From Adiantum capillus-veneris (Eukaryota; Streptophyta; Polypodiopsida; Polypodiales; Pteridaceae): DNA of 64,000 nucleotides. The position numbers and the translations under genes were made by a program. Below the pieces are notes generated by a model, which worked only from the letters and a program-made list of their open reading frames with translations, was not told where the DNA came from and ran no database searches. Shown here in pieces: positions 21,757 through 32,341 of this stretch (within the stretch, counting starts at the first letter, position 1; the number at the start of each line of letters is the position of its first letter). The stretch spans positions 158,338,941 to 158,402,940 of the forward strand of contig CM043958.1 in NCBI GenBank assembly GCA_014529385.2, read 5' to 3'.

Positions 21757-22573
21757 TGTTAAGTATGGAGCCTGATTTACCCTTGTAATTTTTTGTGGTA
21801 AAAGCGCACATTTGTAAGGCCCCCACTATGAGGAGAAGCCATTGTGCGTGAAGGAAAATCACTCACCGGAAACCAAAATTTTCACGGACAAGAATCAGGG
21901 GCAACTTTAAAGGCCTTGGGGGCGGAGGCCCCCGAGACTTTTTTTTGGCCGGAATATTCCTTTTCGCCGGAATATTATGGCCGGACGGCGGTCGGAAAGT
22001 GGTCGGAAAACAACCGGTCGGTTGGCCGGTGGCCGGTAGTCAATGGCCAATGGCCGGTGGTCGGAAGTCAATGGCCGGTGGCCGGTGGTCGGAAGTCAAT
22101 GGCCGGTGGCCGGTGGCCGAATTCAAAAGCGGACTTGTCTTCTCAAGGGCGGCCACACATGGGCGGATTGGAGGGTCCGATTTGGACTTATTCGCACAAG
22201 GGCGGCTACACATGGCTGTCTCTCATAAGAGAGGGCAGCCCTTTTGGCCTATAAAAGGAGGCCATTTCTACACACATTATATAGTGTGAAGTTGATGCAA
22301 CAAGGTGAGTGTGAGGTGGTGAGAGTGAAGCAAGGCGGGAGCTCCATTAAGGGTATAATCCCTTTGTAAATTACTTCTTGTTTTGAAGTACTAAAGCCAT
22401 TGAGTGGCTGTTTTCCCGTGGACGTAGCCCACATTGGGTGAACCACGTATATCGTGTGTACTCTCTCTCTCTCTCTCTCTCTCTCTACTCTATAATCTCG
22501 TGTATGTAAATCTGTTTCTCTCCATTAAGTAATCTACTCAATTATCTATTTAGCTACGTCTTATTTCCTAACA
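21757..22573 (+). repeat. Copia LTR 5 (817 bp)
   Basis: Same short minisatellite form and same length as LTR 4; no difference seen by eye. Confidence 0.95.
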
Positions 22574-22646
22574 ACTGGTATCAGAGCAAGGTTTGCTCGT
22601 AGCTAAATTATCTCAAGGAAAGGATTCCTTGAATTGAGTGGGAGTT

Positions 22647-25600
22647 ATGGCGGAGGAGGGGAAGCTCAAGATTGAGAAGTTCAACGGCAAAAACTACCAA
22701 CATTGGAAGATGCAGATTGAAGACTATCTCTACCAGAAGGACCTCTATTTGCCACTAGGCGGTCTTGCGAAGAAGCCCGCAACAATGGCAGATGAAGCAT
22801 GGATTGTCCTTGATCGAAAGGCACTAGGAACAATCCGGTTAAGCTTGGCGTCAACGGTGGCCTTCAATGTTTCGGAGATGAAGACCACGGAGGACTTGAT
22901 GAAGTCACTTGACGACTTCTACGAGAAACCATCGGCATCCAATAAGGTATTTCTTATGAAGCGCTTGTTCAATCTAAAGATGGCAGAGAATGGTTCAGTT
23001 GCAGAACACCTAAATGACTTTAACACAAACTTAAGTCAACTTCGATCAGTGAAAATCAATTTCGATGACGAAGTGCGAGCTCTCCTTATACTATCATCTC
23101 TACCGGATAGTTGGGACAGCCTTGTGATGGCTGTAAGTAATTCTATCTCTGGCACAAATACTCTTAAGCTTGATGATGTTGTGGGTGTTCTTCTAAGCGA
23201 GGAAATGCGAAGGAGAAGCACAGGAGAATCATCAAGTGCTGCACTATCAGTGGAAACAAGAGGAAGGCCTAAGGAGAGGTTCAGAAACCAAAAGGGTCGT
23301 GATCGCTCAAGACGGAGCAAATCACGAACAAAGTCAGTTCTTGAATGTTGGAACTGCGGCAAGAAGGGCCACGTCAAGAAGGATTGCTGGTCCAAGAAGA
23401 AGAAGGAGACAGAGTCTCAAGACAACAAGCCAACATCGGAGGCCAATGTGGCAGGTAAAGTAGAGCAAGATGCTCTAATTCTCTCATTAGACAATGTGTC
23501 TAATTCCTGGATAGTAGATTCCGGGGCTTCATTCCATGCGACACCACACAAGCAACATTTCCAAGACTACACTAAAGGTAATTTTGGGTATGTATACTTG
23601 GGAGATGATGAAGCTTGTGAGATTGTCGGCAAAGGTACAGTTTCTATCAAAACTGCTAACGGAAATGAATGGAAGCTTAAAGATGTTAGGCATGTTCCTT
23701 CTCTTCGCAAAAATTTGATCTCTACAGGACAATTGGACGATGAAGGTCACAACATTGCATTCGGAAACAAACGGTGGAAGATCTCAAAGGGATCTTTGGT
23801 GGTTGCCAAGGGTGAAAAAGTCAGTACACTTTACTTGTGTGCTGTTAGCACGCAACCTTCAGCTTGTGCAGCAACTACAGAAGTTGACAGTGCGGTGTGG
23901 CACTACCGACTTGGGCATATGAGTGCCAAAGGAATGCAAATCCTTCAAACAAAGAAGCTTCTACCAGGTTTGAAAGAAGTGGACTTAGAGTTCTGTGAAG
24001 ATTGTGTTTATGGTAAACAAAAGAGGGTAAAATTTCAAAAATCAGGAAATGAAAGAAAAAATAAAAAACTTGAGTTGGTTCATTCTGATGTTTGGGGTCC
24101 TGCAAGTACACCATCACTTGGTGGCTCATTGTACTATGTAACATTCATAGACGATGCGACTAGAAAAACATGGGTTTATGTCATGAAGAATAAATCCGAT
24201 GTATTTTCCATATTTCAAAGGTGGAAAGCCTTTGTGGAGAATGAAACAGGTACCAAGGTTAAATGCCTCAGATCCGACAATGGAGGCGAATATTGCAGCC
24301 AAGCTTTTGAAAGCTTTTGTGCTAGCAATGGCATTCGGAGGCAAAGGACAACCCCAAGGACACCTCAACAAAATGGGATTTCGGAAAGGATGAACAGGAC
24401 AATCATGGAACGAGCACGAAGCATGCGGCTACATGCAGGCCTACCGCTTGAGCTTTGGGCAGAAGCTGTAAGTACGTCTGTGTACTTAATCAATCGGTCA
24501 CCCTCAACGGCATTGGATGGGGGAGTTCCAGAAGAGGCATGGACAGGTAAACCGGTGAATTATGCATTTCTCAAAGTGTTTGGGTGTGAGGCTTTCATGC
24601 ACATAGATAGAAGCCTAAGATCAAAGTTAGATGCAAAGTCCAAAAAGTGTTTCTTCATTGGATATGGAGAAGGAGACTTTGGGTATCGCCTATGGAATCC
24701 TGAAGATGGTAAAATCTTAAGGAGTAGGGATGTAATTTTTAACGAACAAAATATGTACAAAGATTACTTGGAAAGAAAACAAACAAAAGAAACAGGTGAT
24801 GAGTACATGGAGCTTGAGGACGGTGAAGACTCAAGGACTGCAAACGGTGACAATGTGCAACAACATCAACCAAATGAGGAGCCTCAACCTATTCCCCGAA
24901 GATCTACAAGAGCAAGTAGACCTCCAGAAAGGTTTGTTCCTTCCTTCAACCATCTCTTGATCTCAGATTCTGGAGAGCCGGAATCATATGAAGAAGCTAT
25001 GCAACATGAATCCAAAGAAGAATGGACGAAGAGCATGCAAGTGGAGATGGACTCACTACATCAGAACCAAACATGGGAGTTGGTTGAGTTGCCTAAAGGT
25101 AAGCGGGCACTTCAAAACAAATGGGTGTACAAGATAAAGGAAGAAGAAGGTGGGAAGAAAAGGTACAAGTCTAGGCTTGTGGTAAAAGGTTTTTCTCAAA
25201 AGAAAGGTATTGACTTCAATGAAATATTTTCTCCTGTTGTAAAAATGAACTCAATTAGGCTTGTCTTAAGCCTTGTGGCTGCTCATGATCTAAATCTCGA
25301 GCAAATGGATGTAAATACGGCATTCCCTCACGGTGACTTAGAGGAGGAAATCTACATGCTTCAACCAAAGGGGTATGAAGTAAAAGGTAAGGAGAAAATG
25401 GTTTGCAGATTAAAGAAGAGCTTGTATGGTTTAAAGCAAGCATCAAGACAATGGTACTTGAAGTTTGATCGATGGATGTTGGATCATGGATTCACAAGAT
25501 GCAACTCGGATCACTGCGTCTACACGAAGAATTTGGGAGATGGGAAATTCATCATCCTAATGTTGTATGTTGATGACATGTTGATTGCAAGTGCTAACAT

Positions 25601-26528
25601 GCAGGACATCAAAGACCTAAAAGAGGAGCTGTCCAAATCTTTTTCAATGAAAGATTTAGGTGCTGCAAAGAGGATACTTGGTATGAAAATATCAAGGGAC
25701 AGGACGAAGAAAACAATAAAGCTATCTCAAGAAGATTACATCAAGAAGGTACTAGAAAGGTTTGCAATGCAAAATGCAAAACCAGTTTCTACACCTTTGG
25801 CTGGTCATTTTAAACTAACGAAGGATATGTGTCCAAAGACACAAGAGGAGATAGCCTATATGTCTAAAGTTCCATATGCTGCAGCGGTAGGTTCTCTAAT
25901 GTATGCTATGGTCTGGACAAGGCTAGACATTGCACATGCAGTGGGAGTTGTGAGTAGGTTCATGGACAACCCAGGTAAAGAGCATTGGCAAGCTGTGAAG
26001 TGGATACTTAGGTATCTAAAAGGGACAACAACAAATGCTTTGTATTTTGGAGGAACTGATATTTTTCTAGAAGGGTATGCTGATGCAGATATGGCAGGTG
26101 ACAAAGATACTCGAAGGAGCACTACTGGCTATGTGTTCACGGTTGGAGGCACAGCAGTAAGCTGGGCTTCAAAGCTGCAGAAAGTGGTTTCACTTTCTAC
26201 CACGGAAGCAGAGTATGTAGCAATGACGGAGGCAAGCAAAGAAATTCTGTGGCTTCACAGATTCTTAGAAGAGCTTGGATTCAAACAAGACAATTGTGTC
26301 TTATACAGTGATAGCCAAAGCGCTATCCATCTTGCGAAGAACTCAGCCTTTCATTCAAGGACAAAGCACATTGAGGTGAGATATCACTTCATACGCACTC
26401 TTTTGGAAGAGGGACAACTAAAGCTAGGAAAGGTGCATACAAGTGAAAATCCTGCAGACATGTTTACAAAGGTGGTCAACAAGGAGAAGTTGAGCTTTTG
26501 CTCATCTTCAATCGGCATTCAAAGATAA
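22647..26528 (+). CDS. Copia gag-pol polyprotein, copy 5
   Basis: Uninterrupted 1293-aa frame, same protein as the other intact copies, lying between the short LTR 5 and the longer LTR 6. Confidence 0.97.
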   Translation: MAEEGKLKIEKFNGKNYQHWKMQIEDYLYQKDLYLPLGGLAKKPATMADEAWIVLDRKALGTIRLSLASTVAFNVSEMKTTEDLMKSLDDFYEKPSASNKVFLMKRLFNLKMAENGSVAEHLNDFNTNLSQLRSVKINFDDEVRALLILSSLPDSWDSLVMAVSNSISGTNTLKLDDVVGVLLSEEMRRRSTGESSSAALSVETRGRPKERFRNQKGRDRSRRSKSRTKSVLECWNCGKKGHVKKDCWSKKKKETESQDNKPTSEANVAGKVEQDALILSLDNVSNSWIVDSGASFHATPHKQHFQDYTKGNFGYVYLGDDEACEIVGKGTVSIKTANGNEWKLKDVRHVPSLRKNLISTGQLDDEGHNIAFGNKRWKISKGSLVVAKGEKVSTLYLCAVSTQPSACAATTEVDSAVWHYRLGHMSAKGMQILQTKKLLPGLKEVDLEFCEDCVYGKQKRVKFQKSGNERKNKKLELVHSDVWGPASTPSLGGSLYYVTFIDDATRKTWVYVMKNKSDVFSIFQRWKAFVENETGTKVKCLRSDNGGEYCSQAFESFCASNGIRRQRTTPRTPQQNGISERMNRTIMERARSMRLHAGLPLELWAEAVSTSVYLINRSPSTALDGGVPEEAWTGKPVNYAFLKVFGCEAFMHIDRSLRSKLDAKSKKCFFIGYGEGDFGYRLWNPEDGKILRSRDVIFNEQNMYKDYLERKQTKETGDEYMELEDGEDSRTANGDNVQQHQPNEEPQPIPRRSTRASRPPERFVPSFNHLLISDSGEPESYEEAMQHESKEEWTKSMQVEMDSLHQNQTWELVELPKGKRALQNKWVYKIKEEEGGKKRYKSRLVVKGFSQKKGIDFNEIFSPVVKMNSIRLVLSLVAAHDLNLEQMDVNTAFPHGDLEEEIYMLQPKGYEVKGKEKMVCRLKKSLYGLKQASRQWYLKFDRWMLDHGFTRCNSDHCVYTKNLGDGKFIILMLYVDDMLIASANMQDIKDLKEELSKSFSMKDLGAAKRILGMKISRDRTKKTIKLSQEDYIKKVLERFAMQNAKPVSTPLAGHFKLTKDMCPKTQEEIAYMSKVPYAAAVGSLMYAMVWTRLDIAHAVGVVSRFMDNPGKEHWQAVKWILRYLKGTTTNALYFGGTDIFLEGYADADMAGDKDTRRSTTGYVFTVGGTAVSWASKLQKVVSLSTTEAEYVAMTEASKEILWLHRFLEELGFKQDNCVLYSDSQSAIHLAKNSAFHSRTKHIEVRYHFIRTLLEEGQLKLGKVHTSENPADMFTKVVNKEKLSFCSSSIGIQR

Positions 26529-26588
26529 AAAGCCAGAATGGAAAGCAGTCACAGGTTTGGTTTGGAGATCAGTCTCCAAGTGGGAGAT

Positions 26589-27418
26589 TGTTAAGTATGG
26601 AGCCTGATTTACCCTTGTAATTTTTTGTGGTAAAAGCGCACATTTGTAAGGCCCCCACTATGAGGAGAAGCCATTGTGCGTGAAGGAAAATCACTCACCG
26701 GAAACCAAAATTTTCACGGACAAGAATCAGGGGCAACTTTAAAGGCCTTGGGGGCGGAGGCCCCCGAGACTTTTTTTTGGCCGGAATATTCCTTTTCGCC
26801 GGAATATTATGGCCGGACGGCGGTCGGAAAGTGGTCGGAAAACAACCGGTCGGTTGGCCGGTGGCCGGTAGTCAATGGCCAATGGCCGGTGGTCGGAAGT
26901 CAATGGCCGGTGGCCGGTGGTCGGAAGTCAATGGCCGGTGGCCGAATTCAATGGCCGGTGGCCGAATTCAAAAGCGGACTTGTCTTCTCAAGGGCGGCCA
27001 CACATGGGCGGATTGGAGGGTCCGATTTGGACTTATTCGCACAAGGGCGGCTACACATGGCTGTCTCTCATAAGAGAGGGCAGCCCTTTTGGCCTATAAA
27101 AGGAGGCCATTTCTACACACATTATATAGTGTGAAGTTGATGCAACAAGGTGAGTGTGAGGTGGTGAGAGTGAAGCAAGGCGGGAGCTCCATTAAGGGTA
27201 TAATCCCTTTGTAAATTACTTCTTGTTTTGAAGTACTAAAGCCATTGAGTGGCTGTTTTCCCGTGGACGTAGCCCACATTGGGTGAACCACGTATATCGT
27301 GTGTACTCTCTCTCTCTCTCTCTCTCTCTCTACTCTATAATCTCGTGTATGTAAATCTGTTTCTCTCCATTAAGTAATCTACTCAATTATCTATTTAGCT
27401 ACGTCTTATTTCCTAACA
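26589..27418 (+). repeat. Copia LTR 6 (830 bp)
   Basis: Intermediate minisatellite form: two ccgaattc units are present, but one ccggtgg before the first is missing compared with LTR 7. Confidence 0.95.
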
Positions 27419-27491
27419 ACTGGTATCAGAGCAAGGTTTGCTCGTAGCTAAATTATCTCAAGGAAAGGATTCCTTGAATTGAGTGGGAGTT

Positions 27492-30400
27492 ATGGCGGAG
27501 GAGGGGAAGCTCAAGATTGAGAAGTTCAACGGCAAAAACTACCAACATTGGAAGATGCAGATTGAAGACTATCTCTACCAGAAGGACCTCTATTTGCCAC
27601 TAGGCGGTCTTGCGAAGAAGCCCGCAACAATGGCAGATGAAGCATGGATTGTCCTTGATCGAAAGGCACTAGGAACAATCCGGTTAAGCTTGGCGTCAAC
27701 GGTGGCCTTCAATGTTTCGGAGATGAAGACCACGGAGGACTTGATGAAGTCACTTGACGACTTCTACGAGAAACCATCGGCATCCAATAAGGTATTTCTT
27801 ATGAAGCGCTTGTTCAATCTAAAGATGGCAGAGAATGGTTCAGTTGCAGAACACCTAAATGACTTTAACACAAACTTAAGTCAACTTCGATCAGTGAAAA
27901 TCAATTTCGATGACGAAGTGCGAGCTCTCCTTATACTATCATCTCTACCGGATAGTTGGGACAGCCTTGTGATGGCTGTAAGTAATTCTATCTCTGGCAC
28001 AAATACTCTTAAGCTTGATGATGTTGTGGGTGTTCTTCTAAGCGAGGAAATGCGAAGGAGAAGCACAGGAGAATCATCAAGTGCTGCACTATCAGTGGAA
28101 ACAAGAGGAAGGCCTAAGGAGAGGTTCAGAAACCAAAAGGGTCGTGATCGCTCAAGACGGAGCAAATCACGAACAAAGTCAGTTCTTGAATGTTGGAACT
28201 GCGGCAAGAAGGGCCACGTCAAGAAGGATTGCTGGTCCAAGAAGAAGAAGGAGACAGAGTCTCAAGACAACAAGCCAACATCGGAGGCCAATGTGGCAGG
28301 TAAAGTAGAGCAAGATGCTCTAATTCTCTCATTAGACAATGTGTCTAATTCCTGGATAGTAGATTCCGGGGCTTCATTCCATGCGACACCACACAAGCAA
28401 CATTTCCAAGACTACACTAAAGGTAATTTTGGGTATGTATACTTGGGAGATGATGAAGCTTGTGAGATTGTCGGCAAAGGTACAGTTTCTATCAAAACTG
28501 CTAACGGAAATGAATGGAAGCTTAAAGATGTTAGGCATGTTCCTTCTCTTCGCAAAAATTTGATCTCTACAGGACAATTGGACGATGAAGGTCACAACAT
28601 TGCATTCGGAAACAAACGGTGGAAGATCTCAAAGGGATCTTTGGTGGTTGCCAAGGGTGAAAAAGTCAGTACACTTTACTTGTGTGCTGTTAGCACGCAA
28701 CCTTCAGCTTGTGCAGCAACTACAGAAGTTGACAGTGCGGTGTGGCACTACCGACTTGGGCATATGAGTGCCAAAGGAATGCAAATCCTTCAAACAAAGA
28801 AGCTTCTACCAGGTTTGAAAGAAGTGGACTTAGAGTTCTGTGAAGATTGTGTTTATGGTAAACAAAAGAGGGTAAAATTTCAAAAATCAGGAAATGAAAG
28901 AAAAAATAAAAAACTTGAGTTGGTTCATTCTGATGTTTGGGGTCCTGCAAGTACACCATCACTTGGTGGCTCATTGTACTATGTAACATTCATAGACGAT
29001 GCGACTAGAAAAACATGGGTTTATGTCATGAAGAATAAATCCGATGTATTTTCCATATTTCAAAGGTGGAAAGCCTTTGTGGAGAATGAAACAGGTACCA
29101 AGGTTAAATGCCTCAGATCCGACAATGGAGGCGAATATTGCAGCCAAGCTTTTGAAAGCTTTTGTGCTAGCAATGGCATTCGGAGGCAAAGGACAACCCC
29201 AAGGACACCTCAACAAAATGGGATTTCGGAAAGGATGAACAGGACAATCATGGAACGAGCACGAAGCATGCGGCTACATGCAGGCCTACCGCTTGAGCTT
29301 TGGGCAGAAGCTGTAAGTACGTCTGTGTACTTAATCAATCGGTCACCCTCAACGGCATTGGATGGGGGAGTTCCAGAAGAGGCATGGACAGGTAAACCGG
29401 TGAATTATGCATTTCTCAAAGTGTTTGGGTGTGAGGCTTTCATGCACATAGATAGAAGCCTAAGATCAAAGTTAGATGCAAAGTCCAAAAAGTGTTTCTT
29501 CATTGGATATGGAGAAGGAGACTTTGGGTATCGCCTATGGAATCCTGAAGATGGTAAAATCTTAAGGAGTAGGGATGTAATTTTTAACGAACAAAATATG
29601 TACAAAGATTACTTGGAAAGAAAACAAACAAAAGAAACAGGTGATGAGTACATGGAGCTTGAGGACGGTGAAGACTCAAGGACTGCAAACGGTGACAATG
29701 TGCAACAACATCAACCAAATGAGGAGCCTCAACCTATTCCCCGAAGATCTACAAGAGCAAGTAGACCTCCAGAAAGGTTTGTTCCTTCCTTCAACCATCT
29801 CTTGATCTCAGATTCTGGAGAGCCGGAATCATATGAAGAAGCTATGCAACATGAATCCAAAGAAGAATGGACGAAGAGCATGCAAGTGGAGATGGACTCA
29901 CTACATCAGAACCAAACATGGGAGTTGGTTGAGTTGCCTAAAGGTAAGCGGGCACTTCAAAACAAATGGGTGTACAAGATAAAGGAAGAAGAAGGTGGGA
30001 AGAAAAGGTACAAGTCTAGGCTTGTGGTAAAAGGTTTTTCTCAAAAGAAAGGTATTGACTTCAATGAAATATTTTCTCCTGTTGTAAAAATGAACTCAAT
30101 TAGGCTTGTCTTAAGCCTTGTGGCTGCTCATGATCTAAATCTCGAGCAAATGGATGTAAATACGGCATTCCCTCACGGTGACTTAGAGGAGGAAATCTAC
30201 ATGCTTCAACCAAAGGGGTATGAAGTAAAAGGTAAGGAGAAAATGGTTTGCAGATTAAAGAAGAGCTTGTATGGTTTAAAGCAAGCATCAAGACAATGGT
30301 ACTTGAAGTTTGATCGATGGATGTTGGATCATGGATTCACAAGATGCAACTCGGATCACTGCGTCTACACGAAGAATTTGGGAGATGGGAAATTCATCAT

Positions 30401-31373
30401 CCTAATGTTGTATGTTGATGACATGTTGATTGCAAGTGCTAACATGCAGGACATCAAAGACCTAAAAGAGGAGCTGTCCAAATCTTTTTCAATGAAAGAT
30501 TTAGGTGCTGCAAAGAGGATACTTGGTATGAAAATATCAAGGGACAGGACGAAGAAAACAATAAAGCTATCTCAAGAAGATTACATCAAGAAGGTACTAG
30601 AAAGGTTTGCAATGCAAAATGCAAAACCAGTTTCTACACCTTTGGCTGGTCATTTTAAACTAACGAAGGATATGTGTCCAAAGACACAAGAGGAGATAGC
30701 CTATATGTCTAAAGTTCCATATGCTGCAGCGGTAGGTTCTCTAATGTATGCTATGGTCTGGACAAGGCTAGACATTGCACATGCAGTGGGAGTTGTGAGT
30801 AGGTTCATGGACAACCCAGGTAAAGAGCATTGGCAAGCTGTGAAGTGGATACTTAGGTATCTAAAAGGGACAACAACAAATGCTTTGTATTTTGGAGGAA
30901 CTGATATTTTTCTAGAAGGGTATGCTGATGCAGATATGGCAGGTGACAAAGATACTCGAAGGAGCACTACTGGCTATGTGTTCACGGTTGGAGGCACAGC
31001 AGTAAGCTGGGCTTCAAAGCTGCAGAAAGTGGTTTCACTTTCTACCACGGAAGCAGAGTATGTAGCAATGACGGAGGCAAGCAAAGAAATTCTGTGGCTT
31101 CACAGATTCTTAGAAGAGCTTGGATTCAAACAAGACAATTGTGTCTTATACAGTGATAGCCAAAGCGCTATCCATCTTGCGAAGAACTCAGCCTTTCATT
31201 CAAGGACAAAGCACATTGAGGTGAGATATCACTTCATACGCACTCTTTTGGAAGAGGGACAACTAAAGCTAGGAAAGGTGCATACAAGTGAAAATCCTGC
31301 AGACATGTTTACAAAGGTGGTCAACAAGGAGAAGTTGAGCTTTTGCTCATCTTCAATCGGCATTCAAAGATAA
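27492..31373 (+). CDS. Copia gag-pol polyprotein, copy 6
   Basis: Uninterrupted 1293-aa frame, same protein as the other intact copies; internal region again exactly 4015 bp. Confidence 0.97.
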   Translation: MAEEGKLKIEKFNGKNYQHWKMQIEDYLYQKDLYLPLGGLAKKPATMADEAWIVLDRKALGTIRLSLASTVAFNVSEMKTTEDLMKSLDDFYEKPSASNKVFLMKRLFNLKMAENGSVAEHLNDFNTNLSQLRSVKINFDDEVRALLILSSLPDSWDSLVMAVSNSISGTNTLKLDDVVGVLLSEEMRRRSTGESSSAALSVETRGRPKERFRNQKGRDRSRRSKSRTKSVLECWNCGKKGHVKKDCWSKKKKETESQDNKPTSEANVAGKVEQDALILSLDNVSNSWIVDSGASFHATPHKQHFQDYTKGNFGYVYLGDDEACEIVGKGTVSIKTANGNEWKLKDVRHVPSLRKNLISTGQLDDEGHNIAFGNKRWKISKGSLVVAKGEKVSTLYLCAVSTQPSACAATTEVDSAVWHYRLGHMSAKGMQILQTKKLLPGLKEVDLEFCEDCVYGKQKRVKFQKSGNERKNKKLELVHSDVWGPASTPSLGGSLYYVTFIDDATRKTWVYVMKNKSDVFSIFQRWKAFVENETGTKVKCLRSDNGGEYCSQAFESFCASNGIRRQRTTPRTPQQNGISERMNRTIMERARSMRLHAGLPLELWAEAVSTSVYLINRSPSTALDGGVPEEAWTGKPVNYAFLKVFGCEAFMHIDRSLRSKLDAKSKKCFFIGYGEGDFGYRLWNPEDGKILRSRDVIFNEQNMYKDYLERKQTKETGDEYMELEDGEDSRTANGDNVQQHQPNEEPQPIPRRSTRASRPPERFVPSFNHLLISDSGEPESYEEAMQHESKEEWTKSMQVEMDSLHQNQTWELVELPKGKRALQNKWVYKIKEEEGGKKRYKSRLVVKGFSQKKGIDFNEIFSPVVKMNSIRLVLSLVAAHDLNLEQMDVNTAFPHGDLEEEIYMLQPKGYEVKGKEKMVCRLKKSLYGLKQASRQWYLKFDRWMLDHGFTRCNSDHCVYTKNLGDGKFIILMLYVDDMLIASANMQDIKDLKEELSKSFSMKDLGAAKRILGMKISRDRTKKTIKLSQEDYIKKVLERFAMQNAKPVSTPLAGHFKLTKDMCPKTQEEIAYMSKVPYAAAVGSLMYAMVWTRLDIAHAVGVVSRFMDNPGKEHWQAVKWILRYLKGTTTNALYFGGTDIFLEGYADADMAGDKDTRRSTTGYVFTVGGTAVSWASKLQKVVSLSTTEAEYVAMTEASKEILWLHRFLEELGFKQDNCVLYSDSQSAIHLAKNSAFHSRTKHIEVRYHFIRTLLEEGQLKLGKVHTSENPADMFTKVVNKEKLSFCSSSIGIQR

Positions 31374-31433
31374 AAAGCCAGAATGGAAAGCAGTCACAGG
31401 TTTGGTTTGGAGATCAGTCTCCAAGTGGGAGAT

Positions 31434-32268
31434 TGTTAAGTATGGAGCCTGATTTACCCTTGTAATTTTTTGTGGTAAAAGCGCACATTTGTAAGGCCCC
31501 CACTATGAGGAGAAGCCATTGTGCGTGAAGGAAAATCACTCACCGGAAACCAAAATTTTCACGGACAAGAATCAGGGGCAACTTTAAAGGCCTTGGGGCG
31601 GAGGCCCCCGAGACTTTTTTTGGCCGGAATATTCCTTTTCGCCGGAATATTATGGCCGGACGGCGGTCGGAAAGTGGTCGGAAAACAACCGGTCGGTTGG
31701 CCGGTGGCCGGTAGTCAATGGCCAATGGCCGGTGGTCGGAAGTCAATGGCCGGTGGCCGGTGGTCGGAAGTCAATGGCCGGTGGCCGGTGGCCGAATTCA
31801 ATGGCCGGTGGCCGAATTCAAAAGCGGACTTGTCTTCTCAAGGGCGGCCACACATGGGCGGATTGGAGGGTCCGATTTGGACTTATTCGCACAAGGGCGG
31901 CTACACATGGCTGTCTCTCATAAGAGAGGGCAGCCCTTTTGGCCTATAAAAGGAGGCCATTTCTACACACATTATATAGTGTGAAGTTGATGCAACAAGG
32001 TGAGTGTGAGGTGGTGAGAGTGAAGCAAGGCGGGAGCTCCATTAAGGGTATAATCCCTTTGTAAATTACTTCTTGTTTTGAAGTACTAAAGCCATTGAGT
32101 GGCTGTTTTCCCGTGGACGTAGCCCACATTGGGTGAACCACGTATATCGTGTGTACTCTCTCTCTCTCTCTCTCTCTCTCTACTCTATAATCTCGTGTAT
32201 GTAAATCTGTTTCTCTCCATTAAGTAATCTACTCAATTATCTATTTAGCTACGTCTTATTTCCTAACA
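31434..32268 (+). repeat. Copia LTR 7 (835 bp)
   Basis: Has ccttggggcgg where LTRs 2 to 6 have ccttgggggcgg, and one fewer t in the following T run. Its minisatellite has two ccgaattc units. Confidence 0.95.
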
Positions 32269-32341
32269 ACTGGTATCAGAGCAAGGTTTGCTCGTAGCTA
32301 AATTATCTCAAGGAAAGGATTCCTTGAATTGAGTGGGAGTT